From Deltaproteobacteria bacterium (GTDB lineage Bacteria; Desulfobacterota; Binatia; DP-6): a DNA stretch of 11,529 nt. Numbering within the stretch: position 1 is the stretch's first letter; every line of letters starts with the position of its first letter. Shown here piece after piece: positions 6,432 to 11,529 of the stretch. Below the pieces are notes generated by a model. The model had not been told where the DNA came from and made no database searches. It worked only from the letters and a program-made list of their open reading frames with translations. The stretch is from assembly GCA_005879205.1 (NCBI GenBank), contig VBLD01000087.1, positions 1-11,529 of the forward strand, given 5' to 3'. The translations under genes and the position numbers were made by a program.

Positions 6432-8558
6432 ATGAAGATCAAGTTGCTATTGATGATCGCGGCACTGGCGGCAATCAGCGCGCCGGCTTTCGCCGCGTCG
6501 CCAGCGGTGTTCGAGATCGGCGCGGCGGTCGCCGACCTGACCCCGCCGCCGTTCGATCCGCAGTCGCACACGCCGGCGATTGACCCGCCCGGTTTCGACG
6601 GCGCGCGGCAGTGGGATTTCACCGAGCCTTACGTGGACCTGGACGGCAACGGTTACTGGGACCCGGGCGAGCCGTACGCCGACGAGAACCACAACGGCCG
6701 CTACGACGGAATCTGGCTGGCCGGTGGCGGCGGCCGGATTTCGCAGCCGCCGACCGCGGTCGGCGATCCCATCACTGCCCGCACCTTCGTGGTGGACAAC
6801 GGCGTCAAGCGCATCGCGATCGTCGTGTTGGATACCATCGGCGCGTTCAACGTGGACCTCGACCGCATCCGCGCCGCCGCGCGGGCGCAACTGCCCGACG
6901 GCGCGCTCGACGAAATCTTCATCTCCTCGACGCATGACGAATCGGCGCCCGACGTGATCGGGCTGTGGGGACCGGGCGCGGTCGCGGCCGTCGGCAGCGG
7001 CATCGGCAATTCGGGCGTGGACGACTACTGGATGGACTTCATGACACAGCGCGCGGCGCAGGCGATCGTTGACGCCTACCACGCGCGCGTTCCGGCCTTC
7101 GTCAAGCTCGCCGAGACCACCCAGCCCGAAAACTTTCTCACCTGCTGGTCGAGCTATCCCTACGTGCGCGCATCCAAGGTGCCGGTGATGCAGGCCGTCG
7201 CGAAAAGCGGCGGCCGCGTGATCTTCACGCTGATCAACTACGGCATCCACGCCGAGACGCTCGGCTTCAACCCTGACACCGGCAGCGGCGCGGCCGACCA
7301 GAAATACTGGCTGTCGGCGGACTGGCCGTTCTGGGCGCGCCAGGCCCTGGAGGCGCGCTACGGCGGCGTCGGCATCCAGATGGCGGGGGCAGTCGGCAGC
7401 GTCGAGACGCCGAAGATCTTTCCCGGCGGTTTTGTCGCGCCGGTGCCGACCGGCCAGTACGACGCCGGCCATCCGGCCGGCTGCCGCACGATTTTCGCGA
7501 CCTCGGGCACCGCCATGCCCGTCGGTTATTTCGACGAGACGCGGGCGGTCGGCGAGGGCGTCGCCGCGCGCGCGATTGCGGCGCTCGACAATACGGGCCA
7601 GTTCTCGGCCTCGAACACGATCGCATTCGCGCGCAAGAAATTCCTGGTCCCGGTCACCAACGCGCTGTTCAACGCCGCGTCCGCGGGCCAGACGTTTCCG
7701 CACCGGCCGTTCTACGTGGACGGCGTCGAAGTACAGACCGCGTCCGCGGTGGCCGCCGATCCGACGACGTTGCTCGACGAGCCGGCGCCGGCGCCCGACG
7801 CCGGCGGCCAGCTCCAGGTCCAGACCGAGGCCGCCGTCTACCGCATCGGCGACGCCGAGTTCATCACCACGCCCGGCGAGCACTTCCCGATCGGCCTGAT
7901 CCGCGGTTTCCAGGGACCAGACGACATGCCGTTCCCGTCCGACCCGATGTCCGATTTCGTGCTCGCCTACGCCGGCGGCAAGTATCGCTTCATCGAGGGC
8001 CTGGGCGAGGACATGATCGGTTATTTGTTCCCCAAGGCGAACTCGGTCGGCGTGCCGGGCGACCGGCCGATCAGCGACGTGAGCTCCGGTTTCAGCAGCG
8101 GAGACCGCTTCGACTGCGGCCACTCGGACGATTCGGAAGCGACCAGCGGCGACGCCGGCGACATCGTTTCGGCGGTGCTGGTTTCGATATTGCGCGACCT
8201 TGACGGCGCGGCGGGCGCGGTGGTCGGACGTTACATCTGGCCCGACTTGAGCCTGCACCGCAACCCGCTCGGCGACGGCACGCTCGGCTGCACGCCGCCG
8301 TTCCGGAGTTTCGTCGCCGCGCCGGGCGCGCCGCTGGGCGTCGAAATCCGCGACGGCACGGGCGTGAAGGTGATCGCGCTGCCCGGCGCCAACCTCGTCC
8401 ACGACGGCGTCGCGCGCGGCTTCGTTGATTACAACGGCAGTCCGCAGGGCAAAACGCCGACGGTGGACACGCGCGGCGTGCAGTTGCGCGACGGGACGCT
8501 GCTGTTCGTGGACGTTTACCCCGACGTGAGCTTGCCGCCACCACTACCCGGACCGTGA
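6432..8558 (+). CDS. Second, divergent ceramidase-like hydrolase with inserted calcium loops
   Basis: This 708-residue protein has a textbook signal peptide (1-21, cleavage after AFA) followed by EIGAAVADLTPP (28-39), the usual opening of the neutral ceramidase N-terminal domain. An insertion at about 45-110 holds two acidic loops, DLDGNGYWDPGE (69-80) and DENHNGRYD (84-92), which resemble EF-hand/dockerin calcium sites. The core continues with ARTFVVDNG (116-124), ISSTHDESAPDVIGLWG (164-180, H168), NYGIHAETLG (269-278, H273), SADWPFW (295-301), TTPGEHF (479-485, E483) and IGYLFP (529-534). This is the same order as in the first operon gene, so the two are distant paralogues. At the serine-nucleophile position I read GSVETP (322-327), again without the ceramidase GDxSPN. 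The C-terminal ~110 residues look like a beta domain. It lies 11 nt after the PHP gene and 4 nt before the glycosidase gene. Function is probably a secreted metallohydrolase; the substrate is unknown. Confidence 0.75.
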   Translation: MKIKLLLMIAALAAISAPAFAASPAVFEIGAAVADLTPPPFDPQSHTPAIDPPGFDGARQWDFTEPYVDLDGNGYWDPGEPYADENHNGRYDGIWLAGGGGRISQPPTAVGDPITARTFVVDNGVKRIAIVVLDTIGAFNVDLDRIRAAARAQLPDGALDEIFISSTHDESAPDVIGLWGPGAVAAVGSGIGNSGVDDYWMDFMTQRAAQAIVDAYHARVPAFVKLAETTQPENFLTCWSSYPYVRASKVPVMQAVAKSGGRVIFTLINYGIHAETLGFNPDTGSGAADQKYWLSADWPFWARQALEARYGGVGIQMAGAVGSVETPKIFPGGFVAPVPTGQYDAGHPAGCRTIFATSGTAMPVGYFDETRAVGEGVAARAIAALDNTGQFSASNTIAFARKKFLVPVTNALFNAASAGQTFPHRPFYVDGVEVQTASAVAADPTTLLDEPAPAPDAGGQLQVQTEAAVYRIGDAEFITTPGEHFPIGLIRGFQGPDDMPFPSDPMSDFVLAYAGGKYRFIEGLGEDMIGYLFPKANSVGVPGDRPISDVSSGFSSGDRFDCGHSDDSEATSGDAGDIVSAVLVSILRDLDGAAGAVVGRYIWPDLSLHRNPLGDGTLGCTPPFRSFVAAPGAPLGVEIRDGTGVKVIALPGANLVHDGVARGFVDYNGSPQGKTPTVDTRGVQLRDGTLLFVDVYPDVSLPPPLPGP

Positions 8559-8562
8559 CGCC

Positions 8563-10758
8563 ATGCGCGCGCATCTGATCGCCGCCATCGGCGCCGGCTT
8601 GCCGTTGACGGCCGCGCTTGTCGGCCCGTTGCCGGTTCCCATGCAGCTCAGCGACGGCGGCGTCAGCGCAGCCGTGACCGCAACGGCCGCGGAGCTGTCC
8701 GACGGCCGGATCGCGCGGCGCTGGTCGCTGGGCGCTGACGGTTCGGTCGAGACGATGTCGCTGTCAGGACCCGGACACGCGCAGTGGGCAGCCGCCGGAC
8801 CCGACTTCCAACTCAATCTCGACGGCATTGTTACATCGTCCGCGTCGGGCTGGTCGCTGATTTCGCTCACGCCGCGGCAACCGGCCGGGCAGCCCGGCCG
8901 GCCGGCGTCGGGCCGCGGCGCCGCGCTGCGGTTCCGCTATGCGCTGGTCAGCCCGGCGGTGGGCGCGGTCGGGGTCGAGCTCGACCGGATGGTCGCGCTG
9001 CACCCCGGCTCGGCCGTGATCGAGACGACTTCCACGCTGGTCAACAACGGCCCGGTGCCGGTGCGAGTGTCGGCGTATTCGCTCGACCAGATTGTCGCCG
9101 GCGACCCTTCGCTGCCAGCCGAAGTGCAGGCCTACAACGGCGGCTCCGACTGGCGCGACGACTACCGCCACGTCTCGAACCCGTCCGGGGCGTTCGACAC
9201 CGAGGGCGAAGTCGTGCGCTTCGGCGCCGACGCGGGATTCTTCTTCGTCTCGCAGCGCCGCGGCGGCGCGATGAGCCGGGCCGGCCGCGACGGTGACGGG
9301 CGCTCGTGGATCGGCGTGGACTGGGCGCGCGACCTGTTCGACTTCGGGCCGCTCCAGGACTCGCCGCCGGACTACAACCGGCTGGAGAACCCAGCGTACC
9401 CGGCGCCGATCCGCGCACGGGTGCTGCCGCCGTTCGGCACGCTCGACCTCGGCACGTCCTATCTCGGCGTTTACGCCGGCGGCGCGCAGCAGGCCGCATC
9501 TGCGTTCGCGCAGGACTTCGTCGCCGCGGACGAGCCGGCGTTCGCGCGCAGCGTCGGGCTGAACACGTTTCACCCGTGGGGCCACGGCGCCGGCATGAGC
9601 GACGCCAACCTGCGCACCCAGGTAGACGCCGCGGCGGCACTCGGTCTGGAGTCGTTCATGCTCGACGACCAGTGGCAGGGCGGCGCCGGCGGCGAGAGCG
9701 GCGACTGGCGCTTCGACCCGGCGCGCTTCCCCGACAGCGACGGCGACGGTGTGCCGGATTTCGTCGCCTACCTGCACGGCAAGGGCCTGCGACTCGGCTT
9801 GTGGATGTCGCCGCTGGAATTCAACGGCGCGTCGCAGACCTATGCGGCGCACCCGGATTGGGCCTGTGCGCCGGTCGGTGACGCCAGCGCGCAAATCAAG
9901 GACGACGCCGGACTCGGCGTGTGGGACGCGACCAACGCGGCGTTCCAGGACTACATCATCGCTGTCGTTGACCGCTTGGTGCGCGATGACGATGTAGGAG
10001 AGTTCAAGTTCGACTTCATGACTTGGGTGGACTGCGCGCCGCACGACTATGCCGATTACGAGGACGCCTTCGTCTCGATCGTGCGCCGGATGCAGCAGCG
10101 CCATCCGGACGTGACCTTCGAGCTCGACGAGACCAACGACCAGCGGTCGTGGCCCTTCGAGTCGGCGCAGCTCGGCCCGTCGTGGTTCGACAACGGCCAC
10201 CTGCACGGCAGCGGCAACGTCGCGAAGATCCTGCACGACGTGTGGAGCGCGGCGCCGTGGATTCCGGCCTGGTCGCTCGGCATCGGCGCGTTCGACGGCA
10301 CGCTCCGGGATCCCTACGCCGGAGTTCACGGCGTGGATTTTCTGTTGCCGCTGGCGATGCTCACCCACGTCACCTTCTGGACCGATCTCACCACCCTGAC
10401 CCCGGACCAACGAGCGGAGACCGCGTGGTGGGTGCAGTGGTATCGCGCGCACCGCGACGAACTGGGTCCGACGGTCTACGAGTTGACCAGCGACGATCCG
10501 ATTGACGGCGCGTCATGGGCCGTGTGGCAACCGTGGAACGGCGCCGCGGGCTACGTCTTCGCGTTCCGCCAGTCGGGCGGACCCGACGCGCTGTCGCTGC
10601 AAGTGCACGACTTGGGCGCGGACAGCGACTACGCCGTCACCGACGTGCGCACGGGAACGGCCTACGGCGTCTTCACCGGCCGTCAGCTCGCGGGCGGTTT
10701 GAGCGTGACGCTGCCAAAATCGTCCGCGGTGGTGCTGTCGGTGCAGCCCGTCCGTTAG
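8563..10758 (+). CDS. GH36-like (clan GH-D) alpha-galactosidase-type glycosidase
   Basis: This 731-residue protein has the architecture of GH36 alpha-galactosidases: an N-terminal beta-sandwich (about 30-320), a TIM barrel (about 330-635) and a C-terminal beta domain. Barrel motifs are GLNTFHPWG (332-340), FMLDDQW (365-371), GDWRFDPARFPD (380-391), LRLGLWMSPLEF (409-420), HPDW (430-433) and EFKFDF (480-485), where D484 matches the retaining nucleophile of GH36/GH27. The acid/base residue is less clear. FELDETNDQR (519-528) lies at the expected place but lacks the usual GGGRxD motif, so D526 or a nearby acid is a guess. A calcium-loop motif DSDGDGVPD (391-399) is inserted in the barrel. The first ~25 residues are hydrophobic and could be an export signal, but the cleavage site is poor. 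ATG 8563 is 4 nt after the previous stop with a weak RBS. It is probably the last gene of the operon. The exact sugar specificity cannot be read. Confidence 0.8.
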   Translation: MRAHLIAAIGAGLPLTAALVGPLPVPMQLSDGGVSAAVTATAAELSDGRIARRWSLGADGSVETMSLSGPGHAQWAAAGPDFQLNLDGIVTSSASGWSLISLTPRQPAGQPGRPASGRGAALRFRYALVSPAVGAVGVELDRMVALHPGSAVIETTSTLVNNGPVPVRVSAYSLDQIVAGDPSLPAEVQAYNGGSDWRDDYRHVSNPSGAFDTEGEVVRFGADAGFFFVSQRRGGAMSRAGRDGDGRSWIGVDWARDLFDFGPLQDSPPDYNRLENPAYPAPIRARVLPPFGTLDLGTSYLGVYAGGAQQAASAFAQDFVAADEPAFARSVGLNTFHPWGHGAGMSDANLRTQVDAAAALGLESFMLDDQWQGGAGGESGDWRFDPARFPDSDGDGVPDFVAYLHGKGLRLGLWMSPLEFNGASQTYAAHPDWACAPVGDASAQIKDDAGLGVWDATNAAFQDYIIAVVDRLVRDDDVGEFKFDFMTWVDCAPHDYADYEDAFVSIVRRMQQRHPDVTFELDETNDQRSWPFESAQLGPSWFDNGHLHGSGNVAKILHDVWSAAPWIPAWSLGIGAFDGTLRDPYAGVHGVDFLLPLAMLTHVTFWTDLTTLTPDQRAETAWWVQWYRAHRDELGPTVYELTSDDPIDGASWAVWQPWNGAAGYVFAFRQSGGPDALSLQVHDLGADSDYAVTDVRTGTAYGVFTGRQLAGGLSVTLPKSSAVVLSVQPVR

Positions 10759-10770
10759 TCGGCTGTCGCG

Positions 10771-10796
10771 GAGTGGGTGCAACCGGTCAGCCACTC
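10771..10796 (+). terminator. Hairpin after the operon, possible terminator
   Basis: GAGTGG (10771-10776) pairs with CCACTC (10791-10796) around a 14-nt loop, 12 nt after the glycosidase stop. A second small hairpin, TGCCG-GATA-CGGCA, follows at 10802-10815. Neither has a U-tract, so intrinsic termination is uncertain. They could also belong to the adjoining mobile-element remnant. Confidence 0.25.
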
Positions 10797-10832
10797 ATCG
10801 CTGCCGGATACGGCAAGGAGAAGCGGGGCCTC

Positions 10833-11290
10833 GTGACGGCGCTCACGTTTCCGCGGTTCGCGGAGGCCACGCGGGGCGAGTATCTGAGCGAAGACCAGTG
10901 TCTCGCCATCTGCACCCAATTCCGGGCGAAGGTCGGGGCAACCGTGAAGGCGCACCTGTTCCGGCTGGCGTACCTGCTCGGCATCCGCAAGGGGCAGCTC
11001 CGGCGGACCTGCAAGCGGCACGTGCTCATCGCGGGCGACAGCTGGAAGCTGAAGTGGCCCGAGACGGAGACGAAGAACCGGAAGGCCCACGAGGTGGTGC
11101 TCGTCGGGGAGGCCCGGGCCATCGTCGAGCGCGCCTGGGCCAACCGCCTGCCCGACTGCGATCTCCTCTTTCACGTCGGATCCGCTTCCCTCACCGAGGC
11201 GCAGGGAGGGTCGACACTCCGGGGGCATCCTCGGCGACCGCCCGCGGCCGCGAAGGCCTGCGCAACCGCGTGCAACTGCCGCTCAACCCG
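10833..11290 (+). pseudogene. Tyrosine recombinase (phage-type integrase) remnant
   Basis: This is a fragment of the catalytic domain of a tyrosine site-specific recombinase. Counting from the GTG at 10833, residues 36-114 follow the family pattern: LFRLAYLLGIRKGQL (42-56, catalytic Arg R52), ETKNRKAHEVVL (79-90, K81 as the beta-hairpin Lys) and DCDLLFH (108-114). After about 11175 similarity fades. A short KACATAC (11253-11273) recalls the family motif KAWATAC with Trp changed to Cys, and the pieces around it seem to be in different frames, so frameshifts are likely. The HxxR box and the catalytic Tyr are missing, and so is the N-terminal core-binding domain. An AAGGAG at 10815-10820 lies before the GTG. 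The frame stays open to 11501, but the last part is not integrase. It is certainly non-functional as an integrase. Confidence 0.7.
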
Positions 11291-11305
11291 GGTCGATCGC
11301 GTTGA

Positions 11306-11488
11306 CATCCTGGCCGGATCGGCTCCGATCTCGCGGGGGATCGCGGCCTCGAGCGGAGAGATCCCGACGTGGTCGAGGTGTACTACCAGGGCCACTTGGT
11401 CGAGCGGATGCCCCGCCTCCACGGCCCGACCGAGCATCGGATCGACTACCGCCATGTCATCTGGTCGCTGGTCCGCAAGCCCGGAGCG
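11306..11488 (+). pseudogene. IS21-family transposase IstA, C-terminal scrap
   Basis: In the frame starting at 11306 the peptide contains VVEVYYQGHLVERMPRLHG, then HRIDYRHVIWSLVRKPGA. This is the hallmark end of IS21 IstA transposases, where a conserved IDYRHVI..LVRKPGAF precedes the last ~25 residues. Recognisable similarity begins near 11364 and breaks after RKPGA at about 11488. The catalytic DDE domain and the downstream istB helper gene are not in the window. The piece abuts the integrase remnant and is out of frame with it. Confidence 0.75.
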
Positions 11489-11529
11489 TGCCCGTTGTTG
11501 AGCGCCCAGGTGACCATTGCAAATCGCGG
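11489..11529 (+). other. Sequence after the IstA break, possible IS21-type terminal repeat
   Basis: Right after the IstA similarity stops, the DNA begins TGTTGAG... counting from about 11495, and contains ggtgaccatt (11509-11518). IS21 ends start with TG and carry repeated gtgacc-like motifs. The window ends too soon to see whether repeats follow. Confidence 0.2.

Noticed and set aside
6447..8402. 651-codon minus-strand frame opposite the second ceramidase-like gene
   Set aside because: It has low-complexity Arg/Val/Asp composition and no motifs; it is a shadow of the plus-strand gene.
8764..10452. 562-codon minus-strand frame opposite the glycosidase
   Set aside because: It shows shadow composition and conflicts with clear GH36 motifs on the plus strand.
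1..11529. CRISPR arrays, tRNA or rRNA genes
   Set aside because: I saw no regularly spaced repeats and no tRNA or rRNA landmarks on either strand.

Overview
The window comes from a very GC-rich bacterial genome, with G/C at most third codon positions, long antisense shadow ORFs and good Shine-Dalgarno sites. The gene mix (a YfhO-type membrane protein, an IS110 element, IS21 and tyrosine-recombinase debris, and several large secreted hydrolases) would fit a soil or groundwater bacterium. Nothing in the sequence fixes the phylum.

Left part (1-2990): the C-terminal half of a YfhO-family multi-pass membrane protein lies on the minus strand. It runs off the left edge and has lost its N-terminal half. 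Immediately upstream of the break is an IS110-family element on the same strand. It carries an intact 368-aa DEDD/serine recombinase with an excellent RBS. Between the transposase stop and the YfhO fragment is a ~370-nt stretch with paired inverted repeats, the expected place for a bridge RNA in the IS1111-like branch of IS110.

Centre (3416-10758): four tightly packed plus-strand genes form a clear operon. The gaps are 2, 11 and 4 nt. The genes encode a secreted neutral-ceramidase-like protein (582 aa), a secreted PHP/CehA-type metallohydrolase (417 aa), a second divergent ceramidase-like protein with an inserted pair of calcium-loop motifs (708 aa), and a GH36-like alpha-galactosidase-type glycosidase (731 aa). 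All start with a hydrophobic N-terminus compatible with export, several have even numbers of cysteines, and three carry DxDxDG-type calcium loops. Both ceramidase-like proteins keep the likely zinc ligands but appear to lack the serine nucleophile of true ceramidases. The set could be an extracytoplasmic pathway dismantling a glycosylated lipid or a similar amide/ester/phosphoester conjugate. The substrate is inferred, not shown.

Right part (10759-11529): a short hairpin region is followed by a decayed tyrosine-recombinase fragment that keeps the catalytic Arg and Lys region but loses the HxxR/Tyr part. Next comes a C-terminal scrap of an IS21 IstA transposase. The operon is therefore bracketed by mobile-element material on both sides, which suggests it lies in a rearranged or horizontally acquired segment.
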